Shown piece after piece: positions 19,481 to 27,603 of a stretch of DNA of 64,000 nucleotides (positions are counted from its first letter, which is position 1; each line of letters starts with the position of its first letter). The stretch is taken from assembly GCF_019880245.1 (NCBI RefSeq), contig NZ_CP082286.1, positions 1,878,521-1,942,520 on the forward strand, written 5' to 3'. The position numbers and the translations under genes are program-made. Under the pieces are notes generated by a model. The model saw only the letters and a program-made list of their open reading frames with translations, had not been told where the DNA came from and did no database searches. Source of the stretch: Halobaculum roseum. GTDB lineage: Archaea; Halobacteriota; Halobacteria; Halobacteriales; Haloferacaceae.

Positions 19481-20536
19481 ATGGACCGACCCGTCGTCGC
19501 CGTGATCCTCGCCGGCGGCACCGGCTCCCGCCTCTACCCCGCCTCCCGCAGCGACCGCCCGAAGCAGTTCCTCGCGCTGGGCGACCCGGACGACGACCGC
19601 AGCCTCCTCGCCAGAACGGCCGATCGCACGGGCTTCGCTGACGCGACGCTGGTCGCGACCCGCCCCGAGTTCGCCGACGAGGTGCCCGAGCACGCCCCGA
19701 ACGCCGAGGTCGTCGTCGAGCCCGCGGGCAAGGACACCGGGCCCGCGATCCTGTACGCGACCCACCGCGCACGCGAGGCGGTCGACGGCGAGCGGGAGCC
19801 GGTCGTCGTCGTCCTCCCCGCGGACCACCACGTGCCCGACGGCGACGCCTTCGAGGCGACGATGGCCCGCGGCGCGCGCGTCGCCGGCGACACCGGCCGG
19901 CTGGTCGCCTTCGGCGTCGAGCCGACCCGGCCCGCCACCGGCTACGGGTACATCGAACCCGGTGCGGATCGCACCACCGAGCACGGCGCGGTTGCCTACC
20001 GCGAGCTCGCGGCCTTCCACGAGAAACCGGACGCCGACAGGGCCGCCGAGTACGTCGATTCGGGCTACTACTGGAACGCCGGCATCTTCGCGTGGACGCC
20101 CGCGGCGCTGTTCGAGCAGGCGCGGGACACGCCGTTGGCCCCGCTCGTCGCCGAACTCGACGGCGACGACCCGGACCCGGCGGCCGGCTTCGAGGCCGTC
20201 TCCCCGGTCAGCATCGACTACGCGGTGATGGAGCGCGCCGACCGGGCGGCGGTCGTCCCGGCGGCGTTCGCGTGGGACGACCTCGGGGCGTGGGACGCGC
20301 TCGACCGGGTCCTCGACCCGGACGGCGACGGCAACGTCGTCGCCGGCGACGCCGAGGCGCTCGCGGTCGACGCCGCCGACAACGTCGTCGCCGGCGACGA
20401 CACGCACGTCTCGCTGGTCGGGGTGGACGGGCTGTGCGTCGTCGCCTACGACGACCGCGTGCTCGTCGTGCCGAAGGCGGACGCTCAGCGCGTCCGCGAC
20501 GCCGTCGACCGGCTGAAGGAAAGCGGGCAGTTCTGA
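19481..20536 (+). CDS. Mannose-1-phosphate guanylyltransferase-type sugar nucleotidyltransferase
   Basis: NTP-transferase of 351 residues, probably making GDP-mannose for surface glycans. The nucleotide-binding motif is ILAGGTGSRLYPASRSDRPKQF at the N-terminus, with the conserved Lys K28. Further family blocks are PAGKDTGPAILYATHRA, VVLPADHHVP, ATGYGYIEPG, FHEKPD and YYWNAGIFAW. The ManC signature VSIDYAVMERAD and WDDLGAWDAL are present. The isomerase half of bifunctional ManC/AlgA is absent. A CTTATGG box lies about 28 nt before the ATG. A phosphomannomutase-like gene occurs at 61675-63084, far away but possibly in the same pathway. Confidence 0.9.
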   Translation: MDRPVVAVILAGGTGSRLYPASRSDRPKQFLALGDPDDDRSLLARTADRTGFADATLVATRPEFADEVPEHAPNAEVVVEPAGKDTGPAILYATHRAREAVDGEREPVVVVLPADHHVPDGDAFEATMARGARVAGDTGRLVAFGVEPTRPATGYGYIEPGADRTTEHGAVAYRELAAFHEKPDADRAAEYVDSGYYWNAGIFAWTPAALFEQARDTPLAPLVAELDGDDPDPAAGFEAVSPVSIDYAVMERADRAAVVPAAFAWDDLGAWDALDRVLDPDGDGNVVAGDAEALAVDAADNVVAGDDTHVSLVGVDGLCVVAYDDRVLVVPKADAQRVRDAVDRLKESGQF

Positions 20537-20566
20537 GGTCGGCGAGCGTGCGACGACGGCGGGTAG

Positions 20567-21349
20567 CTACGAGTGCAGGCGCCCGCCGTCGACGGGCAGC
20601 GCCGCGCCGTTGACGAACGAGGCGCGCTCGGAGGAGAGGAACGCGACCACGTCGCCCAGCTCGCGCGGGTCGCCGATGCGGTCCAGCGGGATGTCGCTGG
20701 CCCAGTCGTCGAGTCCCTCCTCGTAGCTGTCGTACTCGCCGCGCGCGAGCGCGTCCTCGACGAGCTCCTCGATGCGGGCGGTCTCGTGGGCACCGGGGAG
20801 CACCGCGTTCGCGCGCACGTCGGGGGCCCACTCCCGCGAGACCGTCTTCACGAGCCCGATCACCGCCCGGCGGACGGCGTTCGAGAGCACGAGGCCGTCG
20901 ATGGCCTCGCGGACCGAGGTGGACGTGATGCACGTGACCGTGCCCGCGTCGCTGTCGGCCAGGTGCGGGCGCGCCTCACGGAGCGTCCAGACGGCGCTCA
21001 TCACGAGCGTGTCGAAGGCGCCGTACCACTGCTCGTCGGTCGTGTCGTCGAAGGTGCCCGGCGGAACGCCCCCCGCGCTCGTGACGACGTGGTCGAGCCC
21101 GCCGAACTCGTCGACGGTCGCCTCGACGAGCGCGGCAACGTCGTCGCGGTCGGTCACGTCGGCCTCGACCGCGAGCACGTCGCCAGGTTCCTCCGCCAAC
21201 GCGTCTTCGGCCTCGTCGAGTCGCTCCGGCGTTCGCCCGCAGATCACCACGTTCGCGCCCTCGGCCGCCAGCGACGCTGCCGAGGCGAAGCCGAGCCCGC
21301 CCGAACTGGCCGTCACTAGCGCCGTGTTCCCGTCGAGTCGCAGATCCAT
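20567..21349 (-). CDS. Short-chain dehydrogenase/reductase-like protein without canonical YxxxK Tyr
   Basis: Rossmann-fold protein of 260 residues. The cofactor loop is TASSGGLGFA (residues 13-22), variant of TGxxxGxG. The NNAG-like motif is TSAGG, and the C-terminal block VAFLSSERASFVNGAALPVDGG is typical. In the catalytic region the usual Tyr of YxxxK is replaced: the sequence reads GLVLSNAVRRAVIGLVK, giving LSN...K. Some bacterial and archaeal SDR subfamilies share this, and their substrates are not well defined. ATG at 21349 is supported by a TTTTTGTA box 23 nt upstream. It is convergent to the nucleotidyltransferase gene. The substrate is unknown. Confidence 0.85.
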   Translation of the reverse strand: MDLRLDGNTALVTASSGGLGFASAASLAAEGANVVICGRTPERLDEAEDALAEEPGDVLAVEADVTDRDDVAALVEATVDEFGGLDHVVTSAGGVPPGTFDDTTDEQWYGAFDTLVMSAVWTLREARPHLADSDAGTVTCITSTSVREAIDGLVLSNAVRRAVIGLVKTVSREWAPDVRANAVLPGAHETARIEELVEDALARGEYDSYEEGLDDWASDIPLDRIGDPRELGDVVAFLSSERASFVNGAALPVDGGRLHS

Positions 21350-21371
21350 GCCCGCGGGTTCGGCGGTACCG

Positions 21372-21379
21372 TACAAAAA
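21372..21379 (-). promoter_or_regulatory. TTTTTGTA promoter box of the SDR gene
   Basis: Identical octamer and identical 23-nt spacing to the ATG as found at the Tfx gene and the ferredoxin gene in this window. Confidence 0.6.
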
Positions 21380-21405
21380 GCCGCCAGAGACGGCAGGACG
21401 TGCGC

Positions 21406-21900
21406 TTACTCGATGTCGGCCTGCTCGGACCGCCGGACGCGGACGGTTCCGGCGCCGGTGATGCCGACGAGGATCGGGGAGACGACCTCCCGACCCCGGA
21501 CCGCGTCGCCGGCGTCGTCGCTCACCAGCTTCATCAGGTCCGGCGCGGTGTGGTTCACCTTCACGTCGGCCTCGTCGCAGGCGTCGTACACCCGGTCGGG
21601 CACGTCGTAGAGGTCGGTGCCGGCGGCGATCTCGATCCGGACGGGCGCCGACAGCGCCTCCGCGAACGCGACGGTCTCGCGGGCCTTCTCGACGTTGTCG
21701 CGGGCGGACGACTCGACGCTCGACACGTTCGCACGCGAGGTTCCCAGCAGGTCGGCGATGTCCGCCTGCCGGACGTTCCGCTCGCGCAGCGCGAGCACCT
21801 CCGCCTGCCGGCGGGTGAGGACGCTCCGATCGGCGTCGAAGCCGGCGCGGTCGAGCAGCTCGTCGACGTCGACCGCGTCGAGGCTCCCCTCGTTACTCAT
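21406..21900 (-). CDS. Tfx-family DNA-binding protein
   Basis: Archaeal transcription regulator of 164 residues. The N-terminal helix-turn-helix covers about residues 27-70, with the hallmark LTRRQAEVLALRERNVRQADI, then LGTSRANVSSVESSAR and DNVEKARETVAFAEAL. The C-terminal half is an alpha/beta domain of unknown ligand. Tfx was first described as an activator near molybdenum formylmethanofuran dehydrogenase genes in methanogens; its haloarchaeal targets are unclear. ATG at 21900 has a TTTTTGTA box 23 nt upstream. It follows the SDR gene's promoter with a 27-bp gap and has its own promoter. Confidence 0.88.
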   Translation of the reverse strand: MSNEGSLDAVDVDELLDRAGFDADRSVLTRRQAEVLALRERNVRQADIADLLGTSRANVSSVESSARDNVEKARETVAFAEALSAPVRIEIAAGTDLYDVPDRVYDACDEADVKVNHTAPDLMKLVSDDAGDAVRGREVVSPILVGITGAGTVRVRRSEQADIE

Positions 21901-21922
21901 GGTAAACGGTGGGTCGGCGGCA

Positions 21923-21930
21923 TACAAAAA
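21923..21930 (-). promoter_or_regulatory. TTTTTGTA promoter box of the Tfx gene
   Basis: The octamer on the minus strand ends 23 nt before the ATG at 21900. The spacing supports that start and a leaderless message. Confidence 0.6.
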
Positions 21931-21975
21931 GCATAGTACGGACTGTCCAGGCGCGACCCCCGGGGAGAGTCGACG

Positions 21976-22431
21976 CTACGATCCCCAGAAGTTGTCGCGC
22001 GATCCGAGCCGCTCGCCTCGCTTGGCCTCGGTCTCCTCCTCGAACTCGGGGTTCTCGCTCTCGCCGTCGGCGCCCTCCTCGCCCTCCTCGGGCTCGTCGG
22101 GGAGCCGCTCGACGACGCGGTTCGCCTTCGCGTGGTTCTGCTTCACCCGGTCGATCCGGACGACCGCCCGCGCGGGCGGCAGCAGGCCGTCGACCATCAC
22201 GATGAACCCGTCGTCGGTGCGGCCGACGCCGGCGCCGCTCTCGTGGATGTCGTCGACCTCGACGGTGACCTCCTCGCCGGGCTTGACCGGCTGCTGTTTC
22301 AGGTCCGAGATGGGCATGTTGTACTCGTTGCACCACTCGGCGCCGCCGCGGTCGCCGTAGTGCTGACAGCCCATTCCCTGGATCCGTTCGGAGAACCGGG
22401 GGCAGTCATCCGCAAGTGGACAGTCCGCCAT
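21976..22431 (-). CDS. TRAM domain protein with N-terminal Cys cluster
   Basis: A 151-residue protein. The N-terminus has four Cys (C4, C10, C22, C34) within ADCPLADDCPRF and GMGCQHYGD, probably a metal site. A TRAM domain follows at about residues 57-105 (PGEEVTVEVDDIHESGAGVG, then DGFIVMVDGLLP and AVVRIDRVKQNHAKA), the small RNA-binding barrel also found in methylthiotransferases and RNA methyltransferases. The C-terminal 45 residues are acidic and disordered. Haloarchaea encode several stand-alone TRAM proteins, some acting as RNA chaperones. ATG at 22431 is chosen over an upstream ATG at 22452. Confidence 0.88.
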   Translation of the reverse strand: MADCPLADDCPRFSERIQGMGCQHYGDRGGAEWCNEYNMPISDLKQQPVKPGEEVTVEVDDIHESGAGVGRTDDGFIVMVDGLLPPARAVVRIDRVKQNHAKANRVVERLPDEPEEGEEGADGESENPEFEEETEAKRGERLGSRDNFWGS

Positions 22432-22567
22432 ACGGAGTGATACCCTCGGCATCGTCTAAACGCTTCCGTCTGCCCGTGTCGGCCCCGTGTGAGCGACAGC
22501 GAACCCGACGGCGACGGGCGGACGAGGGCGACGAGGGGCTTTTGCTCGACCCGTCCGTACCGCGACC

Positions 22568-23254
22568 GTGAACCGCCGCGCTCCCGAGCTCGCGCTGCTG
22601 ACCGGGCTCCTCCTCGCCGCGCCCATCGGCGCGTTCGCCCTGTGGGCGACCGGGGACATCTCGCGGTCGCTGCTCACCGGGGTGGGGCTCCTGTACCCCT
22701 TCGCGCTGTACGCGATCTATCACGACGACGAGCCGACGACCGTGCTTCCGCCGCGTGCCGTCGCGCTCGCCGGGACGGCGGTCGGGGCCGTGCTCGTCGC
22801 GGACGCGACCGTGACCGCGACCGGCGGCGTCGCCGAGGCGACGCTGCGGGGAACCTTCCTGGGACTGCTGGTCGCCGTGCCGGCGTGGGCGTACGCCGTC
22901 GGCTACGCTCCCGCCCGATCGCTTCCCGACGGGCGGGCGGTCCTCCTCGCCGGCGCCGTCGGCGGCGCGGCGCTGCTGCTCGCGGGCCTCCTCCTCGGGA
23001 CGCCGTTCGGCGCGGCGGCCGCGCTGCTGGTGTGGGTGTTCGGCGCGCTCGCCGCCCGATCCGCCGGCCTCGCGGTGACCCCGACCGCCCGGCTCGGCGC
23101 CGTCGCCGGCGGCGTCGTCCTCGGCGTCGCCGTCCTGTTCGCCGCGCTGATCGCCGGCTCGGTGTCCCCCGCGGCGGTCCTCTCGGCGCTGGCGCTGGCG
23201 CTCGCGCCGGCGGTGTTCTACGGGCTCACGGTCGAGACGGCGTCGTTCGAGTGA
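22568..23254 (+). CDS. Polytopic membrane protein of unknown function
   Basis: A 228-residue hydrophobic protein starting at GTG 22568, with about seven predicted membrane segments rich in Ala, Leu, Val and Gly (for example LALLTGLLLAAPIGAFALW and GAVAGGVVLGVAVLFAALIAG). A short polar loop IYHDDEPTTVLPPRA follows TM2. There is no recognisable transporter or enzyme motif. It is divergent from the TRAM gene. It is likely a haloarchaea-specific family; nothing nearby suggests a role. Confidence 0.7.
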   Translation: MNRRAPELALLTGLLLAAPIGAFALWATGDISRSLLTGVGLLYPFALYAIYHDDEPTTVLPPRAVALAGTAVGAVLVADATVTATGGVAEATLRGTFLGLLVAVPAWAYAVGYAPARSLPDGRAVLLAGAVGGAALLLAGLLLGTPFGAAAALLVWVFGALAARSAGLAVTPTARLGAVAGGVVLGVAVLFAALIAGSVSPAAVLSALALALAPAVFYGLTVETASFE

Positions 23255-23376
23255 CGTGTACAGGCGCGTCGCTGTCGACGGTGGCTGACAGGCGGCCCCG
23301 CTCGCGGCGTGCCGGAGGACCCGGCGTGAACGCACCGTCGGGCCGCACGCGCTCACGGCTGGCGCCGTTCGCATCG

Positions 23377-23398
23377 AGGCCTCCCTTTGGTCGGCCTC
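23377..23398. repeat. Short intergenic hairpin, loop shared with 31331-31353
   Basis: GAGGCC at 23377-23382 and GGCCTC at 23393-23398 bracket TCCCTTTGGT. An almost identical loop (TCCCTTCGGT) is bracketed by GCGGCC and GGCCGC at 31331-31353. The stem differs but stays complementary. Confidence 0.5.
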
Positions 23399-23498
23399 GC
23401 ACTCGCTGCCCGGTGCGCATCGGTCGTCAGCGCATCGGCGGGGCTGGTGCCGTGATCTGATTTGAAGCTTCGGCCGGCAACGACGCGTCGACGGACGG

Positions 23499-23960
23499 TT
23501 ACAGGAACTCGGCCACGTCGGAGTACCACATGTCGTGGCGGTCGACGCGGCCGACGCGTTCGGCGATGTCGACCGCCAGCGCGTGCCAGCAGCGCTCGCT
23601 CGGGTCGGACGTGTCGAGGTTGTAGGTGGCGTCCCGGCAGTCGCACCCGCCGTCCTCGACGACGTGTTCCTCCCGGTAGCCGACGACGACGGTGAAGTCC
23701 CGGTAGCGTTTCACCCGGCCCTCGGCGACGGCCTCGATCGCGCGGCGGCCGCGGTCGCCGTGGAGGGTGATGACCTCGGCGACGACGGGCGGTCGGAGCT
23801 CGCCGGCGGTCGCCAGCGCCGCGCGCCAGTCCTCGGCCGCGAGGTCGGCGAGCTCGCCCGGGTCGAGGTCGGAGTCGTCCGCCGCGGCGGACCCCGAATC
23901 GGCGTCAGCAGCGGCTTCGGGCGTCGCGTCCGGATCGGCGCCGCCGTCGCCCTGCGTCAC
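23499..23960 (-). CDS. SWIM zinc finger domain protein
   Basis: A 153-residue protein beginning at a GTG (23960) as VTQGDGGADP. After a disordered acidic/Ala-rich leader (to about residue 40), a compact domain ends in a SWIM-type CxC...CxH motif: C106 and C108 in GGCDCRDA, C124 and H126 in ERCWHAL. SWIM fingers occur in DNA-binding and protein-interaction contexts, including Rad51-paralog partners in archaea and eukaryotes. It is divergent from trm1 with 162 bp between. Its start is uncertain because the upstream frame stays open without a good ATG. Function is not established. Confidence 0.75.
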   Translation of the reverse strand: MTQGDGGADPDATPEAAADADSGSAAADDSDLDPGELADLAAEDWRAALATAGELRPPVVAEVITLHGDRGRRAIEAVAEGRVKRYRDFTVVVGYREEHVVEDGGCDCRDATYNLDTSDPSERCWHALAVDIAERVGRVDRHDMWYSDVAEFL

Positions 23961-24122
23961 GTCGCGCCGGTTGGCGTGGCCGGGGCAAAACGCTTCGGTC
24001 CCGCCGGGTGACGCGTCGTCCGAGTTCGGGCCGTCAGCGCTAGGGTCGTCCGCGCTCGGCCCCTCCGCGCTCGGACCGATCCCACGCCAGTTAACCGCGC
24101 GGGCGGCGCACGTCCGCCAACG

Positions 24123-25238
24123 ATGGAGGTCACGGAGGGCGGCGTCACCGTCGAGGTCGAGGGCGCGCGCGACGGCGCCAGCGAGGGCCGCGCCGACGAG
24201 GTGTTCTACAACCCCGAGATGGAGCTGAACCGCGACATCACGGTCGCCGTGTTGCGGGCGTACGCCGACCGCGAGCCGCGCGCGGAGACGTACCTCGACG
24301 CGATGGCCGCCTCCGGCGTCCGTGCGACCCGGGCGGCCGCCGAGGGGTGGGACGTGACCGCCGCAGACGTGGACGACGACGCCGTCGCGCTCGCGGAGCG
24401 GAACCTCGCGGAGTACGGCGGGGAGGCCGTCCAGCGCGACGCGAACGCGCTGCTGCACGAGGGCTTCTTCGACGTGGTCGACGTGGACCCGTACGGCTCC
24501 CCGATGCCGTTCGTCGACGCCGCGATCGCGGGCACGCGGAACCTGCTGTGTGTCACTGCGACCGACACCGCGCCGCTGTGTGGGGCCCACTTCGAGTCGG
24601 GCGTCCGCCGCTACGACACCGTCCCGCGAAACACCGAGTACCACTCCGAGATGGGGCTGCGCGTGCTGATCGGCGCGCTCGTGCGCCGGGCGGCCAGCCG
24701 CGACAAGGCCGCGGTCCCGATCTGTTCGCACGTCTCGCGCCACTACGCGCGCACCTACCTCGAACTGGAGGCCAACGCCACCGACGCGACGGCGACCCTG
24801 GAGGACCTGGGGTTCGTCCACCACTGCGAGGACTGCCTCGAACGCGACCACGAGTTCGGCCGGCTGCCCGACGTGCCCGAGACGTGCCCGGACTGCGGGT
24901 CGAACAGGGTCCTCACGGCGGGGCCGATCTGGCTCGGGCCGGTCGCCGACGCCGGGTTCACCGAGCGGGTCGCCGACGAGGTGACCGACGACATGGGGGA
25001 GGCCAAACGCGCGCGGAAGCTGCTCGACACCGTGGCCGACGAGTTGGACACGCCGACCCATTACGACCAGCACCGCCTGTGCAAGCAGTGGACGCGCCCG
25101 GCCGTCGGCATGGACGAGTTCGTCGACGCGCTGCGGGAGGCCGGCTTCGCGGCCTCGCACGCGCACTACTCGGGAACCGCGTTCAAGACCGACGCGACGG
25201 TCGCCGAGATGCGCGAGGCGACCGCGGATCTCGGGTAA
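24123..25238 (+). CDS. trm1: tRNA (guanine26-N2)-dimethyltransferase
   Basis: SAM-dependent Trm1 that dimethylates G26 of tRNA; 371 residues. Class I methyltransferase motifs are [15 protein letters not shown] (motif I) and [18 protein letters not shown] (motif IV). The region [16 protein letters not shown] and the segment [20 protein letters not shown] are characteristic. Two CxxC pairs (near residues 235-258, CEDC and CPDC) form the zinc site of the C-terminal domain. The ATG at 24123 gives a normal archaeal Trm1 N-terminus. It stands divergent to the SWIM-finger gene and is not part of an obvious operon. Confidence 0.97.
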   Translation: MEVTEGGVTVEVEGARDGASEGRADEVFYNPEMELNRDITVAVLRAYADREPRAETYLDAMAASGVRATRAAAEGWDVTAADVDDDAVALAERNLAEYGGEAVQRDANALLHEGFFDVVDVDPYGSPMPFVDAAIAGTRNLLCVTATDTAPLCGAHFESGVRRYDTVPRNTEYHSEMGLRVLIGALVRRAASRDKAAVPICSHVSRHYARTYLELEANATDATATLEDLGFVHHCEDCLERDHEFGRLPDVPETCPDCGSNRVLTAGPIWLGPVADAGFTERVADEVTDDMGEAKRARKLLDTVADELDTPTHYDQHRLCKQWTRPAVGMDEFVDALREAGFAASHAHYSGTAFKTDATVAEMREATADLG

Positions 25239-25374
25239 CGAACGACCTCGGCTAATCCGTCGTCTCGGGGAGCGAATCGACTTCGCGGACGCCGCAACCG
25301 CGGGCGCGGGTCCCCCGCAGCTTCCCGCGGCCCGGCCGCCGCCCTCTTTGACCTCGGCCGACAACGCGGTCGGT

Positions 25375-26202
25375 GTGTCCAACGACGCCCGCGATCCCCC
25401 GGCGGCCGGCGGCGACGGAGCCCGGACCGGTCTCGGCGGCCCGGTGGCGGTCGCGGGCGCCGTCGTCCGGGCCGTTCGCGCGGCAGACGCGACGTTCGTT
25501 GCGGGGAGCCTCGCGTACTACAGCGGCGTCGCGACCCTTCCGGTCGCGGTGTTGGCGGCCGCGCTCGTCGCGCACGCCGGCGACGGCGTCGTCGCCTCGG
25601 GGGCCGTCACCGCGGGCGGGGAGCTGTTGACGCCCCGGGGTCGGACGTTCCTCCGGGGGTCGATCGGCGACGTGTCCCGGCGCCGGGGGATCGTCGTCGT
25701 CGCGGGGGCGTTGGCGTGTTTCTCGGTCGTACAGCTGTTCCGCGGGCTCGACCGTGCGTTCGCCGCCGTCTACGGGGTGGAGAAACGGGGCGTCCGTTCG
25801 CGCGTCCGCGACACGCTGTTCGCGCTCGCCGTCGGCGGCCTCGGCGTCCTCGCGGTGTTGCTCGCGGCGGGGGCGCTGTCGCTGTACACCAACGAGTCGC
25901 TCGTGCGCGCGGCCGTCCCCCTCGCCGTGCTCCTGCTGTCGACCGTGGGGCTGTTCCCGCTGTTTTACGCGCTCCCGGCGACGCCGGTGTCCCGCGCGGA
26001 GGTGCTCCCGGGGACGCTCGTCGCCGCCGTGGGATGGACGGTCACGGGCGCCGTGCTCGGTGCGTACGCCGACGCCGGCGTCGGCGTCGGGATCTACGGC
26101 TCCCTCGGGGGCCTGCTCGTGCTCGTCGCGTGGTTCTACGCGGCGAACCTGCTCGTGCTCGTCGGCGCGGCGACGAACGCGGTGCTGGCCGGCCACGTCT
26201 GA
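25375..26202 (+). CDS. YihY/virulence factor BrkB-type membrane protein (first of tandem pair)
   Basis: A 275-residue integral membrane protein from a GTG at 25375. The family block at the first TM is FVAGSLAYYSGVATLPVAV, followed by VVQLFRGLDRAFAAVYG, and the last two TMs include GVGIYGSLGGLLVLVAWFY and ANLLVLVGAATNAVL. About six TM segments are seen. YihY/BrkB proteins were once called RNase BN by mistake; their transport or structural role is unresolved. The next gene is a paralog in the same direction about 70 bp on, so this pair arose by duplication and probably functions together. Confidence 0.85.
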   Translation: MSNDARDPPAAGGDGARTGLGGPVAVAGAVVRAVRAADATFVAGSLAYYSGVATLPVAVLAAALVAHAGDGVVASGAVTAGGELLTPRGRTFLRGSIGDVSRRRGIVVVAGALACFSVVQLFRGLDRAFAAVYGVEKRGVRSRVRDTLFALAVGGLGVLAVLLAAGALSLYTNESLVRAAVPLAVLLLSTVGLFPLFYALPATPVSRAEVLPGTLVAAVGWTVTGAVLGAYADAGVGVGIYGSLGGLLVLVAWFYAANLLVLVGAATNAVLAGHV

Positions 26203-26271
26203 CTCGCCGTGCGTTCCCGCCGTCCCGGGACGAACCGTGCGCTTTTCTCGCGGTCGCGTGAACACGACGAC

Positions 26272-27171
26272 GTGGACGCCGAACACGAGCCCGCGGGGGC
26301 GACGGGGTCGCTCCGGCGGACAGCGACGTTCCTCCGCGGGGTCGCCGCGCGGACGAGCGAGGAGAACGTCACCTTCCTGGCGGCGGGCGTGGCGTACTAC
26401 GCGTTCGTCTCGCTGTTGCCGGCGGCGGTTCTGGCGCTCGTCGTCGCGGTGACGGTGGGCGGCCAGCGGCTCGCGACCGCGGTCGTCGCCGCGAGCGCGG
26501 ACGTGCTCACCGAGAGCGGGCAGGAACTCCTCGTCGCCGCGCTCGTCGACGGCCCCGGGCAGGGGTCGGTGACGCTCATCGGCCTCCCGCTCACGCTGTG
26601 GGGGGCGCTGAAGGTGCTTCGCGGCCTCGACATCGCCTTCTCGCAGGTGTACGGGACCGACGACGCCGTCGGGTTCGTGGACCAACTTCGCGACGCGCTG
26701 GTTGTCGCCGCGAGCGTCGGCGGCAGCCTCGGCGCGATGGTCCTGCTCGGGACGGCAGTCGCCCTCGTCGACGTCAGTGCCGTCACCGTCGTCGCGAGCT
26801 ACCTCGCGCTCCCGGTGCTCCTCACGGCCGCGTTTCTCCCGATGTACTACGTGTTTCCCGACTCCGACGTGTCCGTCCGCGACGTGCTCCCCGGCGCCGT
26901 CTTCGCCGGCGTCGGCTGGACCGTCCTCCGGATCGCGTTTCAAGCGTACGTGGAGTTCACCGCCGGCGGCGACGGCGAAGGGGCCGTCTACGGCGTGCTC
27001 GGCGCCGTGCTGCTGTTCGTAACGTTCCTCTACTTCGGCGCGACGCTGGTGCTGGTCGGCGCCGTCGTCAACGTCGTTCTCGCCGAGCGCCGCGGGCGGT
27101 CGCGGGCGGGAAGCGCCGCCGGCGACGGCAGAGACCGGCAGGATAAAGGGACGGACACGCGTGCGAAGTGA
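26272..27171 (+). CDS. YihY/BrkB-type membrane protein (second of tandem pair)
   Basis: Paralog of the preceding gene; 299 residues from the GTG at 26272. An in-frame GTG at 26209, seven bases after the upstream stop, would add 21 basic residues and cannot be excluded. Matching blocks are FLAAGVAYYAFVSLLPAAV, VLRGLDIAFSQVYG, YYVFPDSDVSVRDVLPGAVFAGVGW and GAVYGVLGAVLLFVTFLYFGA. About six TM segments. A polar C-terminal tail ends KGTDTRAK. Only three bases separate its stop from the next ATG (27175), so it is probably in an operon with the small membrane protein and perhaps the PAP2 phosphatase downstream. Confidence 0.85.
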   Translation: MDAEHEPAGATGSLRRTATFLRGVAARTSEENVTFLAAGVAYYAFVSLLPAAVLALVVAVTVGGQRLATAVVAASADVLTESGQELLVAALVDGPGQGSVTLIGLPLTLWGALKVLRGLDIAFSQVYGTDDAVGFVDQLRDALVVAASVGGSLGAMVLLGTAVALVDVSAVTVVASYLALPVLLTAAFLPMYYVFPDSDVSVRDVLPGAVFAGVGWTVLRIAFQAYVEFTAGGDGEGAVYGVLGAVLLFVTFLYFGATLVLVGAVVNVVLAERRGRSRAGSAAGDGRDRQDKGTDTRAK

Positions 27172-27174
27172 CGA

Positions 27175-27594
27175 ATGAGCGGCGAGACCGCGAGCGCCGG
27201 AACGGCGGCCGACGGCGAGGAGGACGACGGCCGTCCGGCGCCCGACATCGGGGAGTTGGACGAGCGCGTCGCCGAGCTCCGCGCGGACCTCGACGCGATC
27301 GACGACAGGACCGTGGAGAAGCCGGCGATCGAGGCCGAACTGAAGCGGTACGTCCGCCGGCGGATGCGCCGCGGCCACGCCCGCGGCTGGGGACCGTACC
27401 TCGTGTTGCTGTACGGCACCGTGATGACCCTCGGCGCGTTCTACTTCCTCGAGGGGTGGGTCGCGATAGCCGCGATGCTCGTGTTGTTCCTCTCGACGCT
27501 GGGGCTGTACACGCTGTTCGTCCTCGTCGGCGTCGGGCTGAATCTCGTGTCGGTGCCCGGACGCGCCGTCGACGCCGTCCGCGAGCGGCGGTGA
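27175..27594 (+). CDS. Small membrane protein with N-terminal coiled coil
   Basis: A 139-residue protein. The N-terminal acidic stretch leads into a helix (ELDERVAELRADLDAIDDR and EAELKRYVRRRMRR, about residues 28-66), followed by two membrane segments: YLVLLYGTVMTLGAFYFL and the hydrophobic run IAAMLVLFLSTLGLYTLFVL. The N-terminal half probably lies in the cytoplasm. It starts three bases after the upstream YihY-like gene and stops ten bases before the PAP2-phosphatase GTG, so all are likely one transcript. I do not recognise the family beyond a general haloarchaeal membrane protein. Confidence 0.78.
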   Translation: MSGETASAGTAADGEEDDGRPAPDIGELDERVAELRADLDAIDDRTVEKPAIEAELKRYVRRRMRRGHARGWGPYLVLLYGTVMTLGAFYFLEGWVAIAAMLVLFLSTLGLYTLFVLVGVGLNLVSVPGRAVDAVRERR

Positions 27595-27603
27595 GGTGAA
27601 CCC

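Noticed and set aside
23961-25382. A long upstream extension of the SWIM-finger gene
   Set aside because: It runs antisense to trm1 and lacks any methionine or motif in good context. A GTG at 23960 is the most plausible start, although this remains uncertain.
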